From JACJWR01 sp963752505 (GTDB taxonomy: Bacteria; Actinomycetota; Actinomycetes; S36-B12; UBA10799), in the NCBI GenBank assembly GCA_963752505.1, contig CAVVYM010000006.1, forward strand, positions 124,001 through 188,000: DNA of 64,000 nt. The letters run 5' to 3'. The notes beneath the pieces were generated by a model that had not been told where the DNA came from, ran no database searches, and was given only the letters and a program-made list of their open reading frames with translations. Shown in pieces: positions 18,521 to 27,084 of this stretch. Both the position numbers and the translations under genes were made by a program. Position 1 is the first letter of the stretch. Every line of letters begins with the position of its first letter.

Positions 18521-19306
18521 TCACTCCGCAGCGAGTCGATAGCGAGCCATAGCCACGAATTCGTCGGGGTCCAGGCTCGCGCCTCCCACCAGGCCGCCGT
18601 CGATATCGGGCTGCGCCATCAACGAAGCGACGTTGGAGGCCTTCATCGATCCGCCGTAGAGAATGCGAATCTTGTCTGCGACATCGCTGCCGAAGTGCTC
18701 GGCGAGCCAGCCGCGGGTGGCTCCGCAAACCTCCTGCGCGTCCGTCGGCGAGGCAGTCAGCCCAGTGCCGATGGCCCAGATTGGTTCGTACGCGAGCACC
18801 ACTGAGGCAGCTTCCTCAGCAGAGAAGCCTTCAAGGCACTCGGCCACCTGCCCGAGCGAGAACAGCACCTGGTCGCCGGCTTCGCGGATCTCCAGCGCTT
18901 CGCCGTAGCAGATGATGGGCGTGATGCCGTTGGCCAGCGCGGCCTTTGCTTTGGCATTGATGATCACGTTGGTCTCACCGTGGTACTGCCGCCGCTCGGA
19001 GTGTCCGACCACGGCGTAGGAGCAGCCCAACTTGGAGAGCATCGATCCCGACACCTCACCGGTGTAGGCACCCTTCTCGTGGCGGGAGATGTCCTGCGAG
19101 CCGTAGCCGACCTTGTACTTGTCCGCCTCGATGAGCACCTGGATCGACCTGAGATCGGTGAACGGAGCGAGGACTACGACCTCACAAGCGTCGTAGTCCT
19201 CGTCCGCCAGTGCGAATGCCATCTTTTGAACGTGGGCAACCGCTTCAAAGTGGTTGAGGTTCATCTTCCAGTTGCCCGCCATCAGCGGAGTTCGTTCGCG
19301 TGACAC
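18521..19306 (-). CDS. tpiA: Triosephosphate isomerase
   Basis: A 261-residue TIM barrel. The N-terminal AGNWKMN holds the catalytic Lys, VVGHSERRQ the catalytic His and AYEPIWAIGTG the catalytic Glu. It interconverts DHAP and glyceraldehyde-3-phosphate. The GTG start lies 7 nt after pgk, and the gene continues the gap-pgk-tpiA-secG operon on the minus strand. Confidence 0.97.
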   Translation of the reverse strand: MSRERTPLMAGNWKMNLNHFEAVAHVQKMAFALADEDYDACEVVVLAPFTDLRSIQVLIEADKYKVGYGSQDISRHEKGAYTGEVSGSMLSKLGCSYAVVGHSERRQYHGETNVIINAKAKAALANGITPIICYGEALEIREAGDQVLFSLGQVAECLEGFSAEEAASVVLAYEPIWAIGTGLTASPTDAQEVCGATRGWLAEHFGSDVADKIRILYGGSMKASNVASLMAQPDIDGGLVGGASLDPDEFVAMARYRLAAE

Positions 19307-19313
19307 GTGTGTG

Positions 19314-20531
19314 TCAGTCCCTTCTCAATGCGGCGATACCGGGCAGCGTCTTGCCTTCGAGGAACTCCAGGCTCGCACCGCCCCCGGTGGAAATGTGGGT
19401 GACCCCGTCGGGGTCGAATTCGAACTGCCGGTACGCCGCGGCGGAGTCGCCGCCGCCGATCACCGTCATTGCGTCGTCATCGAGATCGACGAGGGCCTGC
19501 GCAACGGCACGGGTGCCCGCATCGAGCCCGGCCACCTCGAACACACCCATCGGCCCGTTCCACACCACGGTGCGGCATTCGCCGAGTGCAGCTGCGAACA
19601 ACGCCTGGGTGTCGGGCCCGATGTCGAGTCCCTTCCAACCGGCCGGGATCCCCTCAGAGACCGAGACGACCCGAGTCTGCGCGTCGTCCGCGATGTCCTG
19701 CGCAATCACCACGTCGATGGGCAGCAGCAACTTGACGCCACGCGCAGCGGCATCACTGATGATTCCCTTCACGGTGTCGATTTGGTCGCGTTCCAGCAAC
19801 GAGTCGCCCACTTCAAATCCTTGCGCGGCCAGAAACGTGAAGCACATTCCGCCGCCGATGAGGAGCTTGTCGACACTGGGCAGGAGGTTGGTGATGACGC
19901 CCAACTTGTCGGAAACCTTCGATCCGCCCAGCACCACCGCGTACGGCCGATCTGGGTCGTTCAGGACCCGGTCGAACACGACCGCCTCTTTGAGCACGAG
20001 GAAGCCAGCAGCGCGCGGCAGCAGCGACGCCACGTCGGTCACACTGGCCTGCTCACGATGCACAACGCCGAAACCGTCGCTCACGTAGAGGTCGGCGAGC
20101 GCGGCGTATTCCGCGGCGAGTTCGGCACGCTCCGCGGGATCCTTGGAGGTTTCCCGGGCGTCGTAACGAACGTTCTCCAGCAACGCCACCTGGCCGGGCG
20201 CCAGTGCCTCGACGACGGCCTTGGCGCTGTCGCCAGTGACATCCTGCGCGAGCACCACCGGTTGGCCCAGCAACTCGGAGAGCCGCGCCGCCACCGGAGC
20301 CAAACTGAACTCAGGCAACGCTTGCCCCTTCGGCCGGCCGAGGTGCGCGGCCACGACCACCCGGGCGCCGCCGTCAAGCAGCGCCCGGATGGTCGGCAGG
20401 GCCGCGACGATCCGACCATCGTCGGTGATGCGCCGGCCAGCGTCCGTGGTCTCGAGCGGGACGTTCAAGTCCGCGCGAAGGAGGACGGTCTTTCCGGCGA
20501 CGTCGAGGTCCGACAGTTCATAGACACTCAC
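19314..20531 (-). CDS. pgk: Phosphoglycerate kinase
   Basis: A 405-residue enzyme making ATP from 1,3-bisphosphoglycerate. Motifs are VLLRADLNVPL at the N-terminus, HLGRPKG, the hinge and nucleotide-site segment VVLGGSKVSDK, and the C-terminal GGGDSAAA. The GTG at 20531 overlaps the gap stop codon as GTGA, which decides this start over longer upstream frames that run into gap. Confidence 0.97.
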   Translation of the reverse strand: MSVYELSDLDVAGKTVLLRADLNVPLETTDAGRRITDDGRIVAALPTIRALLDGGARVVVAAHLGRPKGQALPEFSLAPVAARLSELLGQPVVLAQDVTGDSAKAVVEALAPGQVALLENVRYDARETSKDPAERAELAAEYAALADLYVSDGFGVVHREQASVTDVASLLPRAAGFLVLKEAVVFDRVLNDPDRPYAVVLGGSKVSDKLGVITNLLPSVDKLLIGGGMCFTFLAAQGFEVGDSLLERDQIDTVKGIISDAAARGVKLLLPIDVVIAQDIADDAQTRVVSVSEGIPAGWKGLDIGPDTQALFAAALGECRTVVWNGPMGVFEVAGLDAGTRAVAQALVDLDDDAMTVIGGGDSAAAYRQFEFDPDGVTHISTGGGASLEFLEGKTLPGIAALRRD

Positions 20532-21535
20532 AGGCGGGCACCGACGTACTCGGTGAGGTCGACCAGGCGGCAGGAGTAGCCCCACTCGTTGTCGTACCAG
20601 CCCATGACCTTGACGAAGGTGCCCATTGACTTGGTCAGGGGCGCGTCGAAGGTGCACGATGCGGACGAGGTCACGATGTCCGTGGAGACGATGGGCTCCT
20701 CGGTGTACTCGAGAATGCCTGCGAGGGGACCGGTAGCGGCGGCTTTCACCGCAGCGTTGATGTCGTCCGCGCTGGCTTCCTTCTCAAGCAGCATGGTGAG
20801 GTCCGTGGCGGAGCCGGTGGGCACCGGAACGCGCATGGCAAAGCCGTCCAACTTGCCCTTCAGATCCGGCATCACCAGGCCGATGGCCTTGGCCGCACCG
20901 GTGGAGGTGGGGATGATGTTGATCGCTGCGGCCCGGGCACGACGCAGGTCCGAGTGCGGGAAGTCCAGCGTGTTCTGGTCGTTGGTGTAGGCGTGGATCG
21001 TGGTCATCAGGCCCTTGACGATGCCGAATTCATCATCGATGGCCTTGGCCATCGGCGCGAGGCAGTTCGTCGTGCAGGAGGCGTTGGAGATGATGTTGTC
21101 CGTCGCGGGGTCGTACTCACCTTGGTTAACACCCATGACGATGGTGACGTCTTCGCCCTTTGCCGGTGCGGAGATGATGACCTTCTTCGCACCCGCGTCT
21201 AGGTGCTTTTGGGCATCCGCTGCCTTGGTGAAGTGACCGGTCGATTCGATCACGATGTCGACGCCAAGGTCGCCCCAAGGGAGAACGCCCGGGTCACGCT
21301 CCGCAAGCGCCTTGATCGGCTTGTCGGCCACGACAATGGAGTCCTCGGTGAAGGTCACGTCCTTGCCGAGACGACCCAAGATGCTGTCGTACTTGAGCAG
21401 ATGCGCCAGCGTCTTGTTGTCGGTCAGGTCATTCACGGCCACGATTTCAATGTCTTCGCCACCGTAATTCTCCACGGCGCGGTAGAAATTGCGGCCGATG
21501 CGACCAAAACCGTTGACTCCTACGCGAATTGCCAC
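20528..21535 (-). CDS. gap: Glyceraldehyde-3-phosphate dehydrogenase
   Basis: A 335-residue phosphorylating GAPDH. The Rossmann motif GFGRIGRNFYRA is near residue 9, VNDLTD carries an acidic residue consistent with NAD+ use, and the active-site Cys154 is in ASCTTNC. It heads the gap-pgk-tpiA-secG operon. The GTG start is preceded by a GAGGGA Shine-Dalgarno. The 129-bp gap to whiA must hold its promoter. Confidence 0.97.
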   Translation of the reverse strand: MAIRVGVNGFGRIGRNFYRAVENYGGEDIEIVAVNDLTDNKTLAHLLKYDSILGRLGKDVTFTEDSIVVADKPIKALAERDPGVLPWGDLGVDIVIESTGHFTKAADAQKHLDAGAKKVIISAPAKGEDVTIVMGVNQGEYDPATDNIISNASCTTNCLAPMAKAIDDEFGIVKGLMTTIHAYTNDQNTLDFPHSDLRRARAAAINIIPTSTGAAKAIGLVMPDLKGKLDGFAMRVPVPTGSATDLTMLLEKEASADDINAAVKAAATGPLAGILEYTEEPIVSTDIVTSSASCTFDAPLTKSMGTFVKVMGWYDNEWGYSCRLVDLTEYVGARL

Positions 21536-21586
21536 GTTGATGCTCCCTCACGCCAGGCCAGAGGACGTCCCTCCGGCGACGTGACC

Positions 21587-21592
21587 ACCCTA
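21587..21592 (-). promoter_or_regulatory. Possible -10 hexamer of the gap operon
   Basis: TAGGGT on the minus strand lies about 50 nt upstream of the gap start, and the gene has its own Shine-Dalgarno, so a leadered transcript fits. No convincing -35 is seen. Confidence 0.3.
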
Positions 21593-21664
21593 GCGAAACA
21601 ACGGCGGTGTCGCGCTCGCTCAACGTGACATTCCGGTGACGAAATGGCTGCGGCGGTGCTCTGG

Positions 21665-22645
21665 CTAACTGTCGTAGAGATCCGGAGTCAGCACTGACTC
21701 GGTATCGGGAATTCCACGTTCGTGCGCGCGCTTGTCGGCCATGGCCAACAGCCGGCGGATGCGTCCCGCGATGGCGTCCTTGGTCAACGGCGGGTCAGCT
21801 TGTGCACCGAGTTCCTCCAAGCTGGCCTGCTTATGCGCCAGCCGCAAGCGGCCGGCCTCGGCGAGGTGGTCTGGCACATCGTCGCCCAGGATCTCCATGG
21901 CTCGCGACACGCGCGCGCCCGCCGCCACGGCAGCGCGCGCCGAACGCCGCAGATTCGCATCGTCGAAATTGGCGAGCCGGTTGGCCGTCGCTCGTACCTC
22001 ACGCCGCATCCGGCGTTCTTCCCACTCCATGAGGGACTGGTGGGCTCCGAGTCGAGTCAGCATCGCCGAGATGGTGTCGCCATCGCGAATCACAACTCGG
22101 TCGATGCCGCGCACCTCGCGCGACTTGGACTGCATGCCCATCCGGCGGGCCGCCCCAACGAGGGCAAGTGCAGACTCTGAGCCGGGGCAGGTGATCTCCA
22201 AACTTCCCGACCGGCCCGGTTCCGTGAGGGATCCATGGGCGAGGAACGCCCCGCGCCACACCGCTTCGGCATCGCAGACCCCGCCCCCGACGACGCCGGC
22301 TGGGAGGCCGCGCACCGGTCGCCCGGCGCCGTCGATCAGGCCCGTTTGGCGGGCCAACGCGGCACCGCCGCCGATGACGCGGACGACGTACCTCGCGCCT
22401 TTGCGGATACCCGCAGGTTGGATGACCGTGACTTCACTGTCGTGACCGTAGATGTCCTTGAGGGTTGCTCGAAGGCGTCGCGCCGCCGCGCCAGTGTCGA
22501 ATTCAGCCTCCACGATGATCTGACCGCCGACCAGGTGCAGGGCTCCCCCGTAGCGCAGCATCGAAACTGCCTCGGCCTTGCGACAGCAGACCTTGGTGAC
22601 CTCGACCCGACTCATTTCATCTTTAACCGCCGCCGTCATTGCCAT
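21665..22645 (-). CDS. whiA: WhiA, sporulation/cell-division regulator
   Basis: A 326-residue WhiA: an N-terminal LAGLIDADG homing-endonuclease-like fold (MTAAVKDEMSRVEV, WRGAFLAHGSLTEP) without nuclease residues, then a C-terminal helix-turn-helix (LTKDAIAGRIRRLLAMAD). WhiA works with WhiB in Streptomyces to control septation and is present in most Gram-positives whether or not they sporulate. Last gene of the uvrC-rapZ-yvcK-whiA cluster; its start overlaps the yvcK end by 10 nt. Confidence 0.95.
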   Translation of the reverse strand: MAMTAAVKDEMSRVEVTKVCCRKAEAVSMLRYGGALHLVGGQIIVEAEFDTGAAARRLRATLKDIYGHDSEVTVIQPAGIRKGARYVVRVIGGGAALARQTGLIDGAGRPVRGLPAGVVGGGVCDAEAVWRGAFLAHGSLTEPGRSGSLEITCPGSESALALVGAARRMGMQSKSREVRGIDRVVIRDGDTISAMLTRLGAHQSLMEWEERRMRREVRATANRLANFDDANLRRSARAAVAAGARVSRAMEILGDDVPDHLAEAGRLRLAHKQASLEELGAQADPPLTKDAIAGRIRRLLAMADKRAHERGIPDTESVLTPDLYDS

Positions 22646-23694
22646 GGGCTGATCCTGCCACGCGCCATCAGGGCACTGAAGGCCGCGGCCAGCAGATCGG
22701 GGCTGTGAGCCGCAGTCGGCAGAGCGTCGGCAAACGCCGGCGCGGCCAACCTCTCGAACTGCACGACCGCGGAAACATCCCTGGCGGCCTCCACCAACTC
22801 GCCCGGATCCGGCACCGCCCGTGGATCGGCGAGCACCACCTCGATCCGAACGTCCGGGTACCGCCGATGCAGCACCTCGAGGTGCGTAGCGGGCCTGTAG
22901 CCCCTCGTCTCGGAAGTATCTGAGGCGAGGTTGAGAACCAGGATCCGCTGGGCGGAGGTGTCGCTGATCGCTTGCCGCAGGGCGTTGATCTCGAAGTGCG
23001 GGAGCACGGAAGTGAACCAGGATCCGGGCCCCAACACCAAGTAGTCAGCCGCCATCACGGCCTCCAGGGCCTCGTTGCACGGCGGTGCGTCGGGCGGGCT
23101 CAGTTCGATATCGACAACGGTTCCGCCGCACCGGGCAATGTTGGCCTGGCCGACGATATGGGTGGTTTCGGGCTCGGCCGCGGGCCGGTTCGATCCGGGC
23201 GCGATCGGTGTCTCGCTCGTCAGGCCGACGACTTGTGCACGCAGCTCCATGGCCGCAGTCGTGGACGGCAGCACCCGCCCCCTGGCTTCCACCAGGGCAC
23301 CGAGGTAGTCCAGTCCTGCAACAACGTCGCCGGTTTCCTCCCACAATGCGCTGATCAGCAAGTTGCCTACGGCGTGGCCACCCAACGGGCCGTCACCGGC
23401 GAAGCGGTGCTGCAGCACCCGGCTCCACGATCGGCCGACCGGGTCATCTCCGCAGAGCGCCGCCACGGCCATGCGTAAATCACCCGGAGGCGGAATGGCG
23501 AACTCGGCACGCAGCCGGCCGCTGCTGCCGCCATCGTCGGCGACACCCACCACCGCTGTGACGTTGTCGGTCAACCGGCGCAGGGCGGACAGCGTGGCGG
23601 AGAGCCCGTGGCCGCCCCCGACTGCGACGACCCGGGGGCCATGTTCGAAGGGCGGGAAGGGGGTGCCGGATCCCCCCAGCCGCGACAGCGGCAC
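22636..23694 (-). CDS. yvcK: YvcK/CofD-like gluconeogenesis factor
   Basis: A 352-residue YvcK family protein with VVAVGGGHGLSATLSALR at the start, the conserved VADDGGSSGRLR and a LGPGSWFTSVLPHF segment. YvcK binds UDP-sugars and affects growth on gluconeogenic carbon and cell-wall homeostasis. Although CofD-like, the adjacency to rapZ and whiA marks it as YvcK. The GTG start follows the rapZ stop by one base. Confidence 0.93.
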   Translation of the reverse strand: MPLSRLGGSGTPFPPFEHGPRVVAVGGGHGLSATLSALRRLTDNVTAVVGVADDGGSSGRLRAEFAIPPPGDLRMAVAALCGDDPVGRSWSRVLQHRFAGDGPLGGHAVGNLLISALWEETGDVVAGLDYLGALVEARGRVLPSTTAAMELRAQVVGLTSETPIAPGSNRPAAEPETTHIVGQANIARCGGTVVDIELSPPDAPPCNEALEAVMAADYLVLGPGSWFTSVLPHFEINALRQAISDTSAQRILVLNLASDTSETRGYRPATHLEVLHRRYPDVRIEVVLADPRAVPDPGELVEAARDVSAVVQFERLAAPAFADALPTAAHSPDLLAAAFSALMARGRISPWQ

Positions 23695-23695
23695 G

Positions 23696-24595
23696 TCAGG
23701 CGTCTTCCGGCATGTCGCGATGCATCACCAACGTCTGAACCCCGCGTTGGGCAAGCCGGGCGCCAAGCCGCTCGGCCATCGCCACGCTTCGGTGTTTGCC
23801 CCCCGTGCAACCCACTGCAACTGTCACGTATCTCTTCCCCTCCCGGAGGTAGCCGTCGGCCACCACATCTATCAGCTTCGAATACTGCTCAAGGAACTCC
23901 TGTGCTTCCGGATGGCTAAACACGTAGTTCGCCACGGATTCAGCTTGCCCCGTCAGTGGTTCCAGCGCGGTGACCCAATGCGGATTGGGCAGGAAACGCA
24001 CGTCGGCCACCAAATCGGCGTCCACCGGTACCCCATACTTGAAGCCGAACGAGATCACGGTCACCCGAAGGCGCGCATCGAGATTGCCCTCGAACGCGGC
24101 GTCCATCCGCCGCCGCAGGTCATGCACATTCAGCGTGCTGGTGTCCACGACCATGTCGGCTTCACCGCGCAGACTCCGCAACACTTCGCGTTCCCGCGCG
24201 ATGCCATCGAGGAGGCGTCCGTCGCCCTGCAACGGGTGGGGGCGCCGGTTCGATTCGAATCGGTGGACGAGGACGTCATCGCTCGCCTGCAGAAACAACA
24301 CGCGTACGGAACTCGAGCGAGCACGCATGTCCTCGACCGCCCGGGGCAACTCCGCGAAGAAGAGCCCGGATCGCACGTCGAGCACTATCGCGAGGCGGTC
24401 CACGCCGTGCTTGCTGGCGACCTCCGTCACCGCATCGCGCAGCAAGGCTGGTGGCAGGTTGTCAACCACGAACCAGCCTTGGTCCTCCAGGGCGCGAGCT
24501 GCCGTCGACCTACCGGCCCCGGACATGCCCGTGACCAGCAGCAATTCGGGTTCATCGGCCGCGTTCGCGGCGACGGCACCCTGCTTGGCGGGCAT
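23696..24595 (-). CDS. rapZ: RapZ-family nucleotide-binding protein
   Basis: A 299-residue RapZ/YvcJ protein. The P-loop is GMSGAGRSTAA (Arg in place of the Walker Lys, usual in actinobacterial members), followed by FVVDNLPPALL, and the C-terminal domain has GCTGGKHRSVAMAERL. In E. coli RapZ senses GlcN6P and guides decay of an sRNA; in Gram-positives it works with the yvcK/whiA cluster. It lies 10 nt after uvrC. Confidence 0.93.
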   Translation of the reverse strand: MPAKQGAVAANAADEPELLLVTGMSGAGRSTAARALEDQGWFVVDNLPPALLRDAVTEVASKHGVDRLAIVLDVRSGLFFAELPRAVEDMRARSSSVRVLFLQASDDVLVHRFESNRRPHPLQGDGRLLDGIAREREVLRSLRGEADMVVDTSTLNVHDLRRRMDAAFEGNLDARLRVTVISFGFKYGVPVDADLVADVRFLPNPHWVTALEPLTGQAESVANYVFSHPEAQEFLEQYSKLIDVVADGYLREGKRYVTVAVGCTGGKHRSVAMAERLGARLAQRGVQTLVMHRDMPEDA

Positions 24596-24605
24596 GGCAT
24601 CCCTT

Positions 24606-26543
24606 TCAGTTGTCGGCGAGAACCTCGCCAGTGGTCACGTTGACCGCCGGCACAGTGGGTTCGTTGCTGAGGGCTTGCACGACCGCGGCAGCGGTGGCCG
24701 GGCCGAAACCCGGTACTGAGGCTACTTCGTCCACGGAGGCTTGTCGCAACTTTCGCAGCGAGCCGAAGTGCTTCAGCAGGGCTTTGCGCCGATGCTCGCC
24801 GACTCCTGGGATGCTGTCGAGGGCACTTGCTGTCATCCGCCCGGATCGTTTCGCCCGGTGTCCCTTGATGGCGAATCGGTGGGCTTCGTCGCGCACCCGC
24901 TGCAACAGGTATAGCCCTTGGCTCTGGCGATCCAGGATCACCGGGTCGTCGTCGCCGGGCAACCAGATTTCCTCGAGTCGTTTCGCCAGTCCGCACACAG
25001 CAAGGTCGTCGATGCCCAGCGCATCCAGCGCCCTCGACGCGGCTCGTACTTGCGGCTGACCGCCGTCGATCACCAACAGGCTGGGTGGGTAGGCGAAGGA
25101 CCCCCGTGAGCCGTCGTCGCCAGCATCGAGTTGGGCATCCGTTCCCTCGTGTCGTTCCTGGAGGTAACGTCGGAACCGGCGGGTCACCACCTCGGCGACG
25201 GCACCGGTGTCGTCGATCGGCCCGTTGATGTTGAACCGGCGGTAGTCGGATTTTCGGGGCAGGCCATCTTCGAAGACGACTAGCGAGGCGACCACGTCGG
25301 TGCCCGAGAGGTTCGACACGTCGATGCATTCGATGCGTAGCGGTGCCTCTGCCAGTTCCAGCGCATCCTGCAGTTCCGCGAGTGCCTGGCTGCGCGTCGT
25401 GAGATCACCCGCGCGGCGCGTCTTGTGCATGACCAGCGCCTGTTCAGCGTTCTTGGTGAGCTCCTCCATCAACTGACGCTTGTCGCCGCGCCGAGGCACT
25501 CTGATGTCCACGTTGTGGCCGCGCCGCTCCGTCAGCCATTCCCGCAAACCCTTGAGGTCGGACGGGGTTTGCGAAACGAGCACTTCCCTGGGAACCTGCT
25601 CGGGCTCTTCGCCACCGTAGAACTGCTGCAGCATCGCCTCGACTAGCCCGTCCGGACCCGTGTCGTCGACCCGCTCCACCACGAAACCACGCTGACCTTT
25701 GATGCGCCCCGAACGTACGTGGAAAACCTGCACGGCAGCCTCGAGGTCGTCGGCCACCAGAGCGAAGAGATCCGCATCGGTGCCGTCGCCGAGCACCACC
25801 GCATTGCGCTCGAGCACCTTGGTGAGCGCGCCCAGGTCGTCGCGCAGGCGTGCCGCGCGTTCGTAGTCGAGATCCGCCGCGGCCGCGTTCATCTCGGCAG
25901 TGATCGACGCGATCACCGGCGCGGTGCGGCCATCCATGAAGGCGACGAAGCCGTCGACGATCCGCGCGTACTCGAGCTCGTCGACCCGGCCGACGCAGGG
26001 TGCGGAGCACTTGTCGATGTAGCCGAGCAGGCAGGGTCGGCCCACGTGCGTCGCTCGGCGGAAGACGCCGTTGGAGCAGGTACGCACGCCGAAGACCCGC
26101 AACAACAGATCGACCGTCTCCCGTATGGCCCAGGCGTGGGCGTATGGGCCGAAATAGCGGGTGCCCTTCTTCTTCGCCCCGCGCATCACCACCGCCCGCG
26201 GGAACCGCTCACTCATCGTCACAGCTAGGAACGGATACGACTTGTCGTCCCGGTAGCGGACGTTGAACCTCGGGTCGTACTCCTTGATCCAGGAGTATTC
26301 GAGTTGGAGCGCCTCCACTTCGGTGCCAACGGTGACCCAATCGACAGCGGCCGCCGAGGTCACCATCGCCTGGGTTCGCGGATGCAGCGACGAGAGGTCC
26401 GCAAAGTAGCTGCTCAGGCGCGAACGCAGGCTCTTTGCTTTGCCGACGTAGATGACTCGGCCCAGCGGGTCACGGAAGCGATAGACCCCCGGACCGGTAG
26501 GGACGCTACCGCGTTCGGGCCGATACGTGCGCGGGTCGGTCAT
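24606..26543 (-). CDS. uvrC: UvrC, excinuclease ABC subunit C
   Basis: A 645-residue nuclease making both incisions in nucleotide excision repair. In order: GIY-YIG domain (GVYRFRDPLGRVIYVGKAKS), a Cys-rich region (RTCSNG, CLLGYIDKCSAPC), UVR domain (LDYERAARLRDDL), RNase H-like domain with LLVIDGGQPQV, and C-terminal helix-hairpin-helix repeats (LDSIPGVGEHR, VASVPGFGP). All parts are present in one frame. uvrA lies 550 bp away, separated by the Rieske lipoprotein gene. Confidence 0.97.
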   Translation of the reverse strand: MTDPRTYRPERGSVPTGPGVYRFRDPLGRVIYVGKAKSLRSRLSSYFADLSSLHPRTQAMVTSAAAVDWVTVGTEVEALQLEYSWIKEYDPRFNVRYRDDKSYPFLAVTMSERFPRAVVMRGAKKKGTRYFGPYAHAWAIRETVDLLLRVFGVRTCSNGVFRRATHVGRPCLLGYIDKCSAPCVGRVDELEYARIVDGFVAFMDGRTAPVIASITAEMNAAAADLDYERAARLRDDLGALTKVLERNAVVLGDGTDADLFALVADDLEAAVQVFHVRSGRIKGQRGFVVERVDDTGPDGLVEAMLQQFYGGEEPEQVPREVLVSQTPSDLKGLREWLTERRGHNVDIRVPRRGDKRQLMEELTKNAEQALVMHKTRRAGDLTTRSQALAELQDALELAEAPLRIECIDVSNLSGTDVVASLVVFEDGLPRKSDYRRFNINGPIDDTGAVAEVVTRRFRRYLQERHEGTDAQLDAGDDGSRGSFAYPPSLLVIDGGQPQVRAASRALDALGIDDLAVCGLAKRLEEIWLPGDDDPVILDRQSQGLYLLQRVRDEAHRFAIKGHRAKRSGRMTASALDSIPGVGEHRRKALLKHFGSLRKLRQASVDEVASVPGFGPATAAAVVQALSNEPTVPAVNVTTGEVLADN

Positions 26544-26588
26544 CTCACCGGAAGGTCCACAGCTGCGGGTGGACGCGGATACGACGAC

Positions 26589-27056
26589 TCACGTGATCTG
26601 TAGCGAGCCATCCGCCACCGTGACACTCGCGGGAGCCAGGCCACGGGTGGCCGGCCCCTTCTCCACAGCCCCGCTCTCGGTGTTGAATTCGCTGCCGTGG
26701 CACGGGCACACCGCGTTGCTGCCCACCACCGTGTTGCACAGGCACCCCTGATGGGGACAGACGGCGCTGTGGGCGACGAAGGTGCCCTCGGTGGGCTGAG
26801 CGACAACGTACGCGGTGTCGTTCACCGCCAGGATCGCTGCGCCACCCACGGGCACAGCCGATGCCGGACCGGCATCACCGGGCGAGCCGGCCCCGCCCGA
26901 GTCCGCACCCGCGTCAGCCGCACCAGTTTCGTTGGACTCACCGGACGCGCCACCGCAGGCGGCCAACGTCACTGAGGCCATTCCGATGGCGCCCAACCCC
27001 AGGACCGTTCGTCGAGGCAGGTCGAATCGAGTTGTCTCGCCCTCCGTGCTGTCCAT
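26589..27056 (-). CDS. Tat-exported Rieske [2Fe-2S] lipoprotein
   Basis: A 155-residue exported protein. The N-terminus has twin arginines (LPRRTVLGLGAIG) and a lipobox ending LAAC, so it should cross by Tat and be lipid-anchored outside the cell. A Gly/Ala/Asp-rich linker precedes a Rieske domain with CPHQGC and CPCHGSEF; the CxH and CxxH ligands and the disulfide cysteines are present. The ATG is preceded by GAGGAG. Similar small Tat-Rieske proteins are frequent in actinobacteria. The electron partner is unknown; location between uvrC and uvrA gives no clear hint. Confidence 0.88.
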   Translation of the reverse strand: MDSTEGETTRFDLPRRTVLGLGAIGMASVTLAACGGASGESNETGAADAGADSGGAGSPGDAGPASAVPVGGAAILAVNDTAYVVAQPTEGTFVAHSAVCPHQGCLCNTVVGSNAVCPCHGSEFNTESGAVEKGPATRGLAPASVTVADGSLQIT

Positions 27057-27084
27057 GCGATCTCCTCTCACTGGTCTCACTACG

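Noticed and set aside
23696..24595. RapZ with Arg in the P-loop as a dead enzyme
   Set aside because: GxSGAGRS is the usual form in actinobacterial RapZ proteins, so it is not specific to this genome.
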